The translations under genes and the position numbers were made by a program. A stretch of DNA of 64,000 nucleotides from Cryobacterium shii (GTDB taxonomy: Bacteria; Actinomycetota; Actinomycetes; Actinomycetales; Microbacteriaceae): contig NZ_SOFY01000014.1 of NCBI RefSeq assembly GCF_004402595.1, positions 62,001-126,000 of the forward strand, written 5' to 3'. The notes beneath the pieces were generated by a model, which was not told where the DNA came from, ran no database searches, and saw only the letters and a list, made by a program, of their open reading frames with translations. Below, one piece after another: positions 27,563 through 36,548 of this stretch. Each line of letters begins with the position of its first letter. The stretch's first letter is position 1.

Positions 27563-28333
27563 CTAGGTCAGGGGGGAGGCGCCCAACTGGCACGAGAGGA
27601 TGTCGGCGGCGACCCGCAGCCGCCGCACCACGGCTCCGGCGTCGACCCCGTCACCCGGCACGGAGACGGCCAGGACCGCGATCAGGCCGGGGGCGCGAAC
27701 CGGGACCGCGATGCAGGCGGCGAGCCGGTCCGGATCGGGCGAAACGGGGGCATCCGTGCCGGGTGGTCGCTGGCCCCGAAGCACTCGCCGGTTGCCGGCG
27801 GAGTGCGCGGGCGGCGGCTCCGACGGATGCCGGGACAGGTAGTCAGAGCGCTGCTCCCGGCTGAGCTGGGCCAGGATCTGTCGCCCGACGGCGGCCGGCG
27901 GTGCACCGGCCCGGAAGCCGACCCTGGGCGCCCCGGCGGCGTCGACGCTGTCCACCAGGTGCACCTCGCCGGCCTGGTAGCGCGTGAACTGGGCCGGTGA
28001 GGCGTGCTCCCGGGCGACCCGGCGCAGGGTCTGCCGCACGAAGGCGGTGAACACGCCGGGACCGTCGTCGCCGCGCAGGCTCGGGAAGCGCGCCCCGAGC
28101 ACGAGGCCGTCCGGCTCGGCGGCCAGGTAACCCTCGTGCACGAGGGTGCGGGTGAGGTTGTAGGCGGTGCCGAGGCTGAGTCCGGACGCGCGCGCGATGG
28201 CCTTCACCGGCAACGGCCCGGCCGCGTCGGCGACGATGTCCACCAGCTTGAGCGCGCGCTGGACCGACGAAATGAGGGTTTGGGGCTGTGGCAAGATCCT
28301 GCTCCCGTGTTCGTCGGCAGGTGCTGGACACAC
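27563..28333 (-). CDS. IclR-family transcriptional regulator
   Basis: 256 aa. An N-terminal winged helix-turn-helix (SSVQRALKLVDIVADAAGPL, then KAIARASGLSLGTAYNLTRT) is followed by an IclR effector domain of about 170 residues (VHLVDSVDAAG, GRQILAQLSREQRSDYL). The Ala/Pro-rich loop near residues 175-195 is longer than usual. The GTG start has only a weak AGGA. It diverges from the PPK2 gene 85 nt away, but no linked catabolic operon identifies a ligand. Confidence 0.85.
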   Translation of the reverse strand: MCPAPADEHGSRILPQPQTLISSVQRALKLVDIVADAAGPLPVKAIARASGLSLGTAYNLTRTLVHEGYLAAEPDGLVLGARFPSLRGDDGPGVFTAFVRQTLRRVAREHASPAQFTRYQAGEVHLVDSVDAAGAPRVGFRAGAPPAAVGRQILAQLSREQRSDYLSRHPSEPPPAHSAGNRRVLRGQRPPGTDAPVSPDPDRLAACIAVPVRAPGLIAVLAVSVPGDGVDAGAVVRRLRVAADILSCQLGASPLT

Positions 28334-28417
28334 CTGTCCTGCACAGAGTAATCAGGCCGTCCGGATCGGGCTAGGCGCTCACGCTACGCTGAAGCCAGGT
28401 GTATGAGGAGCGTGCCC

Positions 28418-29470
28418 ATGTCGAACCCCGAGTCGAATCCGCGAACGAAACCCAAGCGGGTCAACCTTGCCGTCTACAGCGCCGAACTGCGGCGTTTGCA
28501 GACCGAACTGGTCGCCATGCAGGAGTGGGTCAAGGATTCCGGGGCCCGGATCGTCGTGATCTTCGAGGGCAGGGACGCGGCCGGAAAAGGGTCGGCGATC
28601 AAGCGGGTGACCGAGTTCCTCAACCCCCGGATCGCTCGCATCGTCGCGCTGCCCGTGCCGACCGAGCGCGAGCGCGGGCAGTGGTACTTCCAGCGCTACA
28701 TCGAGCACCTGCCCTCGACCGGTGAGATCGTGCTGATGGACCGGTCCTGGTACAACCGCGCCGGCGTCGAGCACGTGATGGGCTACTGCACGCCGGACGA
28801 GTACCGCCGGTTCCTGCACCAGGCACCGCTGTTTGAACGGATGCTGGTCGAAGACGGCATCCTGCTCGTCAAGTACTGGTTCTCGGTGTCCGACCACGAG
28901 CAGGAGGCGCGCTTCCGGTCTCGGTTGAAGGACCCGATGCGGCGGTGGAAGCTCTCGGGGACGGACCTGTTCTCGATCACCAAGTGGGTGGACTACTCCC
29001 GGGCCAAGGACGAGATGTTCGTGCACACCGACCTGCCCGAGGCGCCCTGGTGGGTGGTCGAGAGCGAGGACAAGCGCGCAGCCCGACTCAACATGATCAG
29101 CCACCTCCTGTCGATCGTGCCGTATGAGCACCGTGAACCGCCCACGGTGAACATCCCGTCGCGGCCCGTCGCGGCGGACTACGAGCGCCCGCCCCGCGAG
29201 CTGAACCGTCCGGTTCCGGACTACGCCGCGACGCTGGCCCAGCCGGGGCAGACGAAGCCCGCGTCCAGGAAATCGAAATCGGGGTCCGCGTCGAAATCGA
29301 GGTCCGCGTCGAAGTCGGCCGCCAAGGAGACCGCCAAGAAGACGGCGGCGACGTCCAAGTCGCAGTCGAAGCAGGAAAAGTCAAAGCAGGAGAAGTCGAA
29401 GCAGGACAAGGCCGCCAGGAAGGCGGCGGCAGGGCAGGCCGGGTCCCCGGCGGAGACCGCAGCCCCCTAG
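28418..29470 (+). CDS. ppk2: Polyphosphate kinase 2 (class I-like) with basic tail
   Basis: 350 aa. PPK2 enzymes move phosphate between polyphosphate and nucleotides, usually making GTP or ATP. Core residues about 15-255 carry Walker A EGRDAAGKGS, Walker B MDRSWYNRAG and the lid/helix EHVMGYCTPDEYRRFL. After the core comes a low-complexity tail of about 80 residues rich in Lys, Ser and Ala, with repeats such as SKSGSASKSRSASKS and KQEKSKQEKSKQDK, resembling histone-H1-like tails. GAGGAG at 28405-28410 supports ATG 28418 over the ATG at 28403. TACGCT at 28386-28391 is a possible -10. Confidence 0.92.
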   Translation: MSNPESNPRTKPKRVNLAVYSAELRRLQTELVAMQEWVKDSGARIVVIFEGRDAAGKGSAIKRVTEFLNPRIARIVALPVPTERERGQWYFQRYIEHLPSTGEIVLMDRSWYNRAGVEHVMGYCTPDEYRRFLHQAPLFERMLVEDGILLVKYWFSVSDHEQEARFRSRLKDPMRRWKLSGTDLFSITKWVDYSRAKDEMFVHTDLPEAPWWVVESEDKRAARLNMISHLLSIVPYEHREPPTVNIPSRPVAADYERPPRELNRPVPDYAATLAQPGQTKPASRKSKSGSASKSRSASKSAAKETAKKTAATSKSQSKQEKSKQEKSKQDKAARKAAAGQAGSPAETAAP

Positions 29471-29505
29471 CGCGGCGCCGGACGCCCGGCCTCAGGGCCT
29501 CCGCC

Positions 29506-31140
29506 TCAGGGCCGCCGGAGGCCCTTCAGTGCGGCGGACAGCAGCAGCATCGGGCCTGCCAGCCGCTCGAAGTCACGGCCGGTGCGCGGCAGCTGGAGGA
29601 TGCCGGTCGCGCGCGAGATCGTCACCGGCTCCACGAACCGGAGCAGGCCTTCCGGGCCGTTGCGCCGGCCGAGGCCGGACTGCTTCACCCCGCCCATCGG
29701 GGCGGCGACCGAAGAGAGCGAGCCGCGGTATCCCTCGTTGATGTTCACGCTGCCGGCCTCGATGCCGGCGGCCACGCGCAGGGCCCGTCGCACGGAGCCG
29801 GAGAACACCGACGCGTTGAGCCCGTAGTCGCTGTCGTTGGCGGCGAGGATCGCCTCCTGCTCCGTGTCCACCACGGACACGGCCACCACCGGCCCGAAGG
29901 TCTCCGACGCGAAACACTCCATCTCGGCGGTGACCCCGGTGAGCACGGTCGGTTCGTAGAAGTAGGGTCCGAGGTCGGGGCGGGCCCGGCCGCCGGCTTC
30001 GAGCACGGCGCCCGCGGCGACCGCGTCGGCCACCTGCCCGCTCACCCGGTCCAGCTGGGCCTGCGAGGTGAGGGAACCGACATCCGTCGAATAGTCGTAG
30101 GCGGCGCCGGACACGAGGGCGCGCGTGACCGCCACGAATTCGCGCAGGAACGCGTCCGCCACGCCCCGCTGCACGTAGATGCGCTCGATCGACACGCAGA
30201 GCTGGCCCATCGCCGTGAAGCAGGCCGTGGCGGCGTCGGCCGCCGCCCGGGCCGGATCGGCGTCATCGAGCACGATCAGAGGGTTGTTGCCGCCGAGTTC
30301 GAGGGAGACGCCGGTGAGATTCCCGGCCGCCTGCGCCGCGATCGTGCGCCCGGTGGCGGTCGAACCCGTGAAACAGATGTAGTCGGCCGCGTCGGTGACC
30401 GCGCCGCCGATCTCGGGACCGTCGCCGGTGACCACCGACCAGAGGGCCTCGGGGACCCCGGCGTCGATGAACGCGCGCCGTAGGGCGAGGATGCTCAGGG
30501 CGCCCTGGTCGTCCGCCTTCTGCACCACCGCGCAGCCAGCGGCCAGGGCCGGGGCCACGTCCATGGCGCCGAGGCTGAGCGGATAGTTCCATGGCGTGAT
30601 CACGCCGACGGTGCCCTTGGGCCGGTAGCGCACCCGCGTGGTGATCACGAGGGGGAGGGCGGAGGAGCGCCGATCGCCCCGCAGCACCCGGCCGGCGGCG
30701 ATGGCGTTGTACCGCGTGGCGCCGGCCGCCTGGACGACCTCCTCGAAAGCCTGGCCGCGGGTCTTCCCGCTCTCCGCCTGCACGATGTCGAGCAGCAGCT
30801 CGGTGCGCTCGAGGATCAGGTCGTGGGCGCGCAGGAGCACCGCGCGGCGGTGGGTGAACCCGGCCCGCGCCCAGGCCAGCTGGGCGAGGCGCGCCCGGGT
30901 GTAGGCCTCCTGCACATCGCTGACTCGGCTGACCGGCAGGTCGTGCAGCAGCTCGCCTGTGAACGGGGTGATCACCGCGATCGTGGCGCCCGCCCGCGAA
31001 CGGATGTCCCGGGTGAGCGCGGCGATGTCGGCGGCGCCCAGCCTGGCGGGAAGCAGCGTGGCGGGAGTCGACGCGGCGGGGGTCAGCGCGGCGGGGTTCC
31101 GCGGGGAGGGGACAGGCGGGTTCGGTGGGGAGGCAGGCAT
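29506..31140 (-). CDS. Succinate-semialdehyde dehydrogenase-type aldehyde dehydrogenase
   Basis: 544 aa NAD(P)-dependent aldehyde dehydrogenase, closest in style to actinobacterial GabD2 proteins. The catalytic Glu281 (LELGGNN) and Cys315 (GQLCVS) sit 34 residues apart, as in active ALDHs. NPWNYPLSLGAMDV supplies the cofactor Asn. The first 30 residues are Ala/Pro-rich low complexity and atypical. Last gene of a four-gene minus-strand unit: it begins 9 nt after mrp. Succinate semialdehyde is a family-level guess; no GABA transaminase is nearby. Confidence 0.85.
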   Translation of the reverse strand: MPASPPNPPVPSPRNPAALTPAASTPATLLPARLGAADIAALTRDIRSRAGATIAVITPFTGELLHDLPVSRVSDVQEAYTRARLAQLAWARAGFTHRRAVLLRAHDLILERTELLLDIVQAESGKTRGQAFEEVVQAAGATRYNAIAAGRVLRGDRRSSALPLVITTRVRYRPKGTVGVITPWNYPLSLGAMDVAPALAAGCAVVQKADDQGALSILALRRAFIDAGVPEALWSVVTGDGPEIGGAVTDAADYICFTGSTATGRTIAAQAAGNLTGVSLELGGNNPLIVLDDADPARAAADAATACFTAMGQLCVSIERIYVQRGVADAFLREFVAVTRALVSGAAYDYSTDVGSLTSQAQLDRVSGQVADAVAAGAVLEAGGRARPDLGPYFYEPTVLTGVTAEMECFASETFGPVVAVSVVDTEQEAILAANDSDYGLNASVFSGSVRRALRVAAGIEAGSVNINEGYRGSLSSVAAPMGGVKQSGLGRRNGPEGLLRFVEPVTISRATGILQLPRTGRDFERLAGPMLLLSAALKGLRRP

Positions 31141-31149
31141 GCCCGCAGT

Positions 31150-32325
31150 CTAGGCGGGCGGCGGCTGCCGGGGAGTGACGCCGAGATTCATCCCGGAGAG
31201 GCCCCTGGCCCGGGTGGCGAGCCGGTCGGCGACCGCCCGGATGGCGATGGCCGCTGGGTCGTCCGGGTCGCCCAGCACCACGGGCACCCCGCTGTCCCCG
31301 CCGCTTCGCAGCGGCACGCTCAGCGGCACCTGCGCGAGCAGGGGAACGGGAGCATCCTGGCCGGCGCCGAGCCGGCGGGCGACCTCCGCGCCGCCGCCCG
31401 ACCCGAACAGCTCCAGCACGCTGCCGTCCGGCTGCACGATGCCCGCCATGTTCTCGATCACGCCGTAGATGCTCTGGCCGGTCTGCCGGGCGACGACGCC
31501 GCTGCGTTCGGCGATGTCGGCGGCGGCCGGCTGCGGGGTCGTGACGACGATGACCTCGGCCTGGGGGAGCAATTGGCCGATGGAGATGGCCACGTCTCCG
31601 GTTCCCGGCGGCAGGTCGAGCAGCAGGATGTCCAGGTCGCCGAAGTAGACGTCGGTGAGGAACTGGGTGATGGTGCGGTGCAGCATCGGACCGCGCCAGG
31701 CCACCGCGACGGACGCGTCCTCGACGAACATGCCGATCGAGATGACCTTCACGTCGAAGGCGATCGGCGGCAGGATCATCTCGCCCACCTGGGTCGGCTT
31801 CACCGCGGCGGCCTTGCCCGTCTCGGGGGAGGGCGCGGTGACGAGACCGAGCAGTCCGGGGATCGAGAACCCGTAGACATCCGCGTCGACGATGCCGACC
31901 CGCAGCCCGCGCGCGGCCAGCGCGACGGCCAGGTTCGCGGTGATGGTCGACTTGCCGACGCCGCCCTTGCCGCTGGTGATGGCGTAGACCCGGGTGAGTG
32001 ACGTGGGACCGAACTGGTTGCTGCGCTGCGCTGCGCCGCCGCGGAGCTTCTCCGTCATGGCCCGGCGCTGTTCGGGGGTCATCACGGTCACGTCCACGGT
32101 GACGTTGCCGGCCCCGGCCACGGACTCCGCGGCCTGGAGCACGTCGCGCTCGATCTGGCGGGCGGCCGGGCAACCGGCGATGGTCAGGCGGATGCCGACG
32201 GCGGCGTGGCCGTCGACGACGTCGACCCCGGCGACCATGTCCAGGTCGGTGATCGGCCTGCGGATTTCGGGGTCGATCACCCGGCCCAGAGCCGTCAGGA
32301 CCTGGTCGGCGGAGAAATCAGGCAC
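31150..32325 (-). CDS. mrp: Mrp/NBP35-type P-loop ATPase (iron-sulfur carrier family), no CxxC
   Basis: 391 aa. An N-terminal DUF59/MIP18-like domain (about 1-95, with TIAGCPAAR) is joined to a ParA-like ATPase with the deviant Walker A SGKGGVGKST, Walker B LLDLPPGTGD and VTTPQPAAADIA. The family delivers Fe-S clusters through a C-terminal CxxC, but none is present: the equivalent region reads VLELFGSGGGAEVARR. GTG at 32325 overlaps the upstream DUF1003 stop by 8 nt (GTGCCTGA), which fits translational coupling; a longer start at 32355 is possible. Third gene of its operon. Confidence 0.88.
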   Translation of the reverse strand: MPDFSADQVLTALGRVIDPEIRRPITDLDMVAGVDVVDGHAAVGIRLTIAGCPAARQIERDVLQAAESVAGAGNVTVDVTVMTPEQRRAMTEKLRGGAAQRSNQFGPTSLTRVYAITSGKGGVGKSTITANLAVALAARGLRVGIVDADVYGFSIPGLLGLVTAPSPETGKAAAVKPTQVGEMILPPIAFDVKVISIGMFVEDASVAVAWRGPMLHRTITQFLTDVYFGDLDILLLDLPPGTGDVAISIGQLLPQAEVIVVTTPQPAAADIAERSGVVARQTGQSIYGVIENMAGIVQPDGSVLELFGSGGGAEVARRLGAGQDAPVPLLAQVPLSVPLRSGGDSGVPVVLGDPDDPAAIAIRAVADRLATRARGLSGMNLGVTPRQPPPA

Positions 32326-32908
32326 CCGGCGACCGCTCGTCCCGGTCGCGGTCACGGTCGCCCTTGCGGGAGCGCTTCCGCGCGGGCTTGTCCTGATCCT
32401 CGCGTTCTTCCAGGTTCTCGAGCAGGGCTCGCAGTTCGGACCGGAGGAAATCCTTCGACGCGAGGTCCTTCATCCCGAGGCGCAGGGCCACGACCTCGCG
32501 GGCGAGGTATTCCGTGTCGGCGAGGTTGCGTTCGGCGCGCTGCCGGTCCTGTTCGAACTGCACCCGGTCGCGGTCGTCCTGGCGGTTCTGCGCCAGCAGG
32601 ATCATCGGCGCCGCGTAGGAGGCCTGCATCGACAGGACCAGGGTGAGCGCGATGAAGCCGAGCGAGACGGAGTCGAAGCGCCACGCCGGCGGGGCCAGCG
32701 TGTTCCAGGCGATCCAGCCCACGGCGAAGAAGGTCAGCCCGAGCAGGAACCAGGGCGTGCCCATGGCGCGGGCGATGGCCTCGGTGAAGCGGCCGAACCG
32801 GTCGCGGCTGGCGCGGTCGCGGTTACGGCGGCGCTTGCGGCCGAGGGCGGGGGTGCGGAGACCCTTCGGTGAGTCGAGACGGAGATCGGAGCGGTTAGCT
32901 CGGGCCAT
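32318..32908 (-). CDS. DUF1003 membrane protein
   Basis: 196 aa. A very basic N-terminus (RKRRRNRDRASRDR) precedes two membrane helices (MGTPWFLLGLTFFAVGWIAW and LGFIALTLVLSMQASYAAP) and the diagnostic AAPMILLAQNRQDDRDR segment. A coiled-coil-like helix and an Arg/Lys/Asp-rich tail follow. DUF1003 has no settled function. Its start overlaps the MgtE_N gene end by 14 nt and its end overlaps mrp by 8 nt, so the set is one operon. Confidence 0.9.
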   Translation of the reverse strand: MARANRSDLRLDSPKGLRTPALGRKRRRNRDRASRDRFGRFTEAIARAMGTPWFLLGLTFFAVGWIAWNTLAPPAWRFDSVSLGFIALTLVLSMQASYAAPMILLAQNRQDDRDRVQFEQDRQRAERNLADTEYLAREVVALRLGMKDLASKDFLRSELRALLENLEEREDQDKPARKRSRKGDRDRDRDERSPGA

Positions 32909-34226
32909 TGCCGGTCCTCCTTCCGTGTTGCAGCGGGATGCTTCCCGTGGTCAGTTCGGTGCGGGCGGCGGCCCGGCGGCGCACATCGTCGTTGCCGTCG
33001 TGGCTGCGCCAGTCGTCGGGCAGCAGATAGTCGAGGACATCGTCAATCGTCACCACCCCGACGAGTCGGTGGTTGTCGTCGACGACGGGCACGGAGACGA
33101 GGTCGTAGCTGGCGAGGATGCGGGTGACCTCCGCCGCCGACGTGTCAGCGGTGACGGGATCGAGACCCTGGTCGAGCAGCGTGCCGAGGCGTTCGTGGGG
33201 CGGGTAGCGCAGCATCCGTTGAAAATGCACCATGCCGAGAAAGCGGCCGGTCGGCGGCTCGTAAGGCGGCAGGGTGACGCAGATGGCCGCGCCGAGGGCC
33301 GGGGCCAGATCGTGGCGACGGATGAGCGCGAGCCCCTCCGCGACGGTGGCATCGGCCGAGACGATGATCGGCTCCGGCGTCATCAGGCCGCCCGCCGTGT
33401 CGGGGGCGTAGGTCAGCAGGAAGCGGACGTCGTCGGCCTCCTCCGGTTCCATCAGGTCGAGCAGCTGCTCGCCGAGTTCTTCCGGCAGCTGCGCGATCAG
33501 GTCCGCGGCGTCGTCGGGCTGCATGTGGTCGAGAACGTCGGCGGCGCGGGCGTCGCCGAGCCGGGTCAGGATGCTGACCTGCTCGCGCTCGGGCATCTCC
33601 TCGAGCGCGTCGGCGAGGCGGCCGTCCGGCAGCTCGCCGGCGACCTCGTGCATGCGCTCCGGCGGCAGGTCGAGCAGCGTGTTCGCGAGGTCGGCTGGTT
33701 TGAGGTCGGAGTAGGTCGCGATCAGCTGTTCGGCCGACTGGGCCTGGCCGGCGGTGGTCTGCTCGCGCACCTCGTTCCAGGCGGCGAAGGTCGTGGCGCC
33801 CTTGGCGAAAAGGGACAGGCTGGTCTTGGGCCGGCGCACGAAGAGCTGGCTGATCGCCCAGCCGCCCTGCGGGGCCTGCTCGATCGAGACGTCCTCGATC
33901 GTCGCTTCGCCCGAGCCGTCGTTGAAGACGACCGTGCGGCCGAGCATCTCGGCGATGACGCGCACTTCGCCGCCGCGCTGCTCGAACCGGCGAACGTTGA
34001 TCAGGCCGGTCGTGATGATCTGGCCGGAGCCGATGCTGGTGACCCGTCCGATGGAGACGAACACGCGGCGTTTGCCCGGGATCTCCACGATCAGGCCGAC
34101 GACGAGGGGCGGGTCGTTTTTTCGGTAGACCACCAACACGTCGCGGACCTTGCCCACGCGGTCTCCCGCGGGGTCGAAAACGGTACACCCGGCCAAACGG
34201 GCAACAAAGACTCTGGTGGCACTCAC
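32895..34226 (-). CDS. Cytosolic PRC-barrel/MgtE_N/CBS protein (no transport domain)
   Basis: 443 aa. Residues about 1-80 form a PRC-barrel-like segment (GCTVFDPAGDRVGKVRDVLV), with a second PRC-like half near 80-150. The MgtE intracellular N-domain repeats (DLANTLLDLPPERMHEVAGE, ALEEMPEREQVSILTRLGDA, MQPDDAADLIAQLPEELGEQ) occupy about 175-290. Two CBS motifs follow (about 295-420). The MgtE magnesium channel domain is absent. It therefore looks like a soluble Mg/nucleotide-sensing module, possibly acting on the DUF1003 membrane protein encoded next. Leaderless start predicted (TAGATT, 6 nt, GTG). Confidence 0.85.
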   Translation of the reverse strand: MSATRVFVARLAGCTVFDPAGDRVGKVRDVLVVYRKNDPPLVVGLIVEIPGKRRVFVSIGRVTSIGSGQIITTGLINVRRFEQRGGEVRVIAEMLGRTVVFNDGSGEATIEDVSIEQAPQGGWAISQLFVRRPKTSLSLFAKGATTFAAWNEVREQTTAGQAQSAEQLIATYSDLKPADLANTLLDLPPERMHEVAGELPDGRLADALEEMPEREQVSILTRLGDARAADVLDHMQPDDAADLIAQLPEELGEQLLDLMEPEEADDVRFLLTYAPDTAGGLMTPEPIIVSADATVAEGLALIRRHDLAPALGAAICVTLPPYEPPTGRFLGMVHFQRMLRYPPHERLGTLLDQGLDPVTADTSAAEVTRILASYDLVSVPVVDDNHRLVGVVTIDDVLDYLLPDDWRSHDGNDDVRRRAAARTELTTGSIPLQHGRRTGNGPS

Positions 34227-34232
34227 AGTACA

Positions 34233-34238
34233 AATCTA
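34233..34238 (-). promoter_or_regulatory. Leaderless -10 (TAGATT) of the MgtE_N-DUF1003-mrp-ALDH operon
   Basis: Read on the minus strand, TAGATT is followed by six nt (TGTACT) and the GTG start. No ribosome site is present. It diverges from the gene at 34281, leaving 54 nt between starts. Confidence 0.6.
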
Positions 34239-34280
34239 GGCCACCTTCAGGGGATATCGGTCCTGTGGGAGAATGGCGCC

Positions 34281-34895
34281 ATGAGTAACCAGAGTCCGTT
34301 CGGCGGGCGGAGCCCCGCATTGTTCCCCGTTCTGCCCAAAGGCGAGGTCCTGGCGACGTATGCGACGTACTTCGAGGCGCAGGAAGCCGTGGACCAGCTG
34401 GCGAAGGCCGACTTCCCCGTGAAGCAGCTTTCCATCGTCGGAAACGACCTCAAGAGCGTCGAGCGGGTCACCGGCAAACTCACCTGGGGGCGCGTCGCGC
34501 TCGCCGGGGCGGCATCCGGGGCCTGGCTGGGCGTCTTCTTCGGACTGCTGTTCTTCATCTTCTCGCCCGCCGGGGCCGGCCTGCCGTTCGTGCTGGCCGC
34601 CGTGCTGATCGGCGCCGGGTTCGGCATGCTGTTCGGGCTGGTCAGCTACGGGCTCAACCGTCGCCGCCGCGACTTCACCTCCACCATGCAGGTCATCGCG
34701 AGCAACTACCAGGTGATCGTCGAGTCGGCCCTGGTCAATCGGGCGCGCAACCTCCTGCACGGGCACGTCGCCGACGTCGCCGCGGCGCCCCTGCCGCATC
34801 CGTCGGAGCCGCCGTACTCCGCCGCCCCGCCGACCGAGCCGCCCGCTGCGCCGCCCGCAGCCCCGTTCGCGCCGCCGTCCCGCGACAGCGTGTAG
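34281..34895 (+). CDS. General stress protein 17M-like membrane protein
   Basis: 204 aa. The N-terminal domain (YATYFEAQEAVDQLAKADFP ... LSIVGNDLKSVERVTGKLTW) is the general-stress-protein-17M/YflT-type fold. A Gly-rich two-helix membrane hairpin follows (about residues 75-125), then a short cytosolic domain and a Pro/Ala-rich tail (PPTEPPAAPPAAPFAPP). GAGAAT six nt before the ATG is a weak leaderless -10. Function unknown; stress role by family name only. Confidence 0.82.
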   Translation: MSNQSPFGGRSPALFPVLPKGEVLATYATYFEAQEAVDQLAKADFPVKQLSIVGNDLKSVERVTGKLTWGRVALAGAASGAWLGVFFGLLFFIFSPAGAGLPFVLAAVLIGAGFGMLFGLVSYGLNRRRRDFTSTMQVIASNYQVIVESALVNRARNLLHGHVADVAAAPLPHPSEPPYSAAPPTEPPAAPPAAPFAPPSRDSV

Positions 34896-34913
34896 CGGCG
34901 CCGGCTGCAACGC

Positions 34914-34950
34914 AAGAACGCCCCTTCACGGTTCGTGAAGGGGCGTTCTT
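34914..34950. terminator. Bidirectional intrinsic terminator
   Basis: Perfect 16-bp stem (34914-34929 with 34935-34950) and a 5-nt loop between two convergent genes. The arm ends supply short A and T runs on each strand (AAGAA / TTCTT), so it can serve both directions. Confidence 0.88.
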
Positions 34951-34978
34951 CGCGCTCTCGCGACGGGCGAGAAGGGCT

Positions 34979-36520
34979 TTAGGCGGTGAGGGTCGCGATC
35001 CAGGCCTCGACGTCGGCCGCGGAGCGGGGGATGCCGGCCGAGAGGTTCTCGGGGCCGTCGGCGGTGATCAGCACGTCGTCCTCGATGCGCACCCCGATGC
35101 CGCGGTATTCCAAGGGCACCGTCAGGTCGTCGGGCTGGAAGTACAGGCCGGGTTCGATCGTGAACACCATGCCGGGCTCGATCACGCCGTCCATGTACAT
35201 GTCGCGGCGTGCCTGGGCGCAGTCGTGCACGTCGAGGCCCAGGTGGTGGCTGGTGCCGTGCACCATGTACCGGCGGTGGTGGCCGTTGTCGGGCAGCAGG
35301 GCTTCCTCGGCGGTGACGGGTAGCATGCCCCACTCCGCGGTGCGGCGGGCGATGACCTCCATCGCGGCGGCGTGCACGTCGCGGAACACCGCGCCGGGTT
35401 TCGCGACGGCGAACGCGGCATCCGCTGCCTCGCGCACGGCCTCGTAGACGCGGCGCTGCACCTCGGTGAAGGTGCCGTCCACGGGCAGTGTGCGGGTGAT
35501 ATCGGCGGTGTAGTAGCTGTCGACCTCGACGCCGGCGTCGATCAGGATCAGGTCGCCCGGCACCACGGCGCCGTCGTTGCGGGTCCAGTGCAGGATGCAG
35601 GCGTGCGGGCCGGAGGCCGCGATGGTGTCGTAGCCGACGGCGTTCCCGTCGGACCGGGCGCGGGTGTTGAACACGCCCTCGACCAGTCGTTCGCCGCGCA
35701 GGTGCGCGCTCGAGCGGGGCAGGTCGCGGATGACGTCCTCGAAGCCGCGCGCGGTGGCCGCCACGGCGAGGCGCATCTGGGCGATCTCGTAGGAATCCTT
35801 GACCAGGCGCAACTCGGACAGGTCCCGAGCGAAGTGGTCGTCCGGTTCGTGTTCGGCGTTGATCTCGAGGCTGAACGGGGAATCGGCCGCGTTCGTGGTG
35901 AGCACCTTCTCGGCGGCGAAGCGGAGGCGGGCCTCGTCCACGTCGTCGGTCAGGGCCGGGTCGGCCTCCCTCAGCACGAGCGTTTCGGTGTCGACCGCGG
36001 CGAAGACGGCGGCCAGGTCGGCGATGCCGCGCACGGAGACCGCGAGGTCACCGGCGACCTGGGCGATCGACGGGCGCGGGCCGATCCAGAACTCGCCGAT
36101 CTCGGAGTTGGCGTAGAACTCGTCCGAGTCGCGCCCGGCGCGCTCACGGAAGTAGACGGTCGCGTCGTGGCCGTCGGCAGTGGGCTCGAGCACCAGCACG
36201 GCGCCGGGCTCGGCGTCGCTGCCCCACCCGGTGAGGTGGGCGAACGCAGAGTGCGCGCGGAACGCGTAATCGGTGTCGTTGGAACGCTGCTTCAGACGTC
36301 CGGCCGGGACGATCAGGCGCTGCCCCGGGTACATCGCGGAGAGGCGGGCGCGGCGGGCGGCGGCGAAGCCTGCCTGCTCACGCGCCGGCGGCACGACCTC
36401 GGCGCGTTCGGCCCAGCCGCTGGAGATGTAGTCCTTGAACCCCGCCGAACCGGGCGTGGTCGAGCGGTTCTCGTTCGTGCGCGGGGCGGGGGTGATCGCG
36501 GTTTCGGTGGAATGAGCCAT
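34979..36520 (-). CDS. pepP: Xaa-Pro aminopeptidase (aminopeptidase P)
   Basis: 513 aa metallopeptidase that removes N-terminal residues preceding proline. An AMP_N domain (about 45-200) is followed by the M24 pita-bread core. Metal ligands: Asp pair in LIDAGVEVDSYYTADITRTL, His in HGTSHHLGLDVHD and Glu in EPGMVFTIEPGLY and IGVRIEDDVLI. ATG at 36520 is chosen because the open frame upstream runs into the repeat at 36549-36608. GACAAT, six nt, then ATG suggests a leaderless start. Convergent with the stress-protein gene. Confidence 0.95.
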   Translation of the reverse strand: MAHSTETAITPAPRTNENRSTTPGSAGFKDYISSGWAERAEVVPPAREQAGFAAARRARLSAMYPGQRLIVPAGRLKQRSNDTDYAFRAHSAFAHLTGWGSDAEPGAVLVLEPTADGHDATVYFRERAGRDSDEFYANSEIGEFWIGPRPSIAQVAGDLAVSVRGIADLAAVFAAVDTETLVLREADPALTDDVDEARLRFAAEKVLTTNAADSPFSLEINAEHEPDDHFARDLSELRLVKDSYEIAQMRLAVAATARGFEDVIRDLPRSSAHLRGERLVEGVFNTRARSDGNAVGYDTIAASGPHACILHWTRNDGAVVPGDLILIDAGVEVDSYYTADITRTLPVDGTFTEVQRRVYEAVREAADAAFAVAKPGAVFRDVHAAAMEVIARRTAEWGMLPVTAEEALLPDNGHHRRYMVHGTSHHLGLDVHDCAQARRDMYMDGVIEPGMVFTIEPGLYFQPDDLTVPLEYRGIGVRIEDDVLITADGPENLSAGIPRSAADVEAWIATLTA

Positions 36521-36548
36521 ACGGCCATTGTCCCATTGCTCCCCGCAT

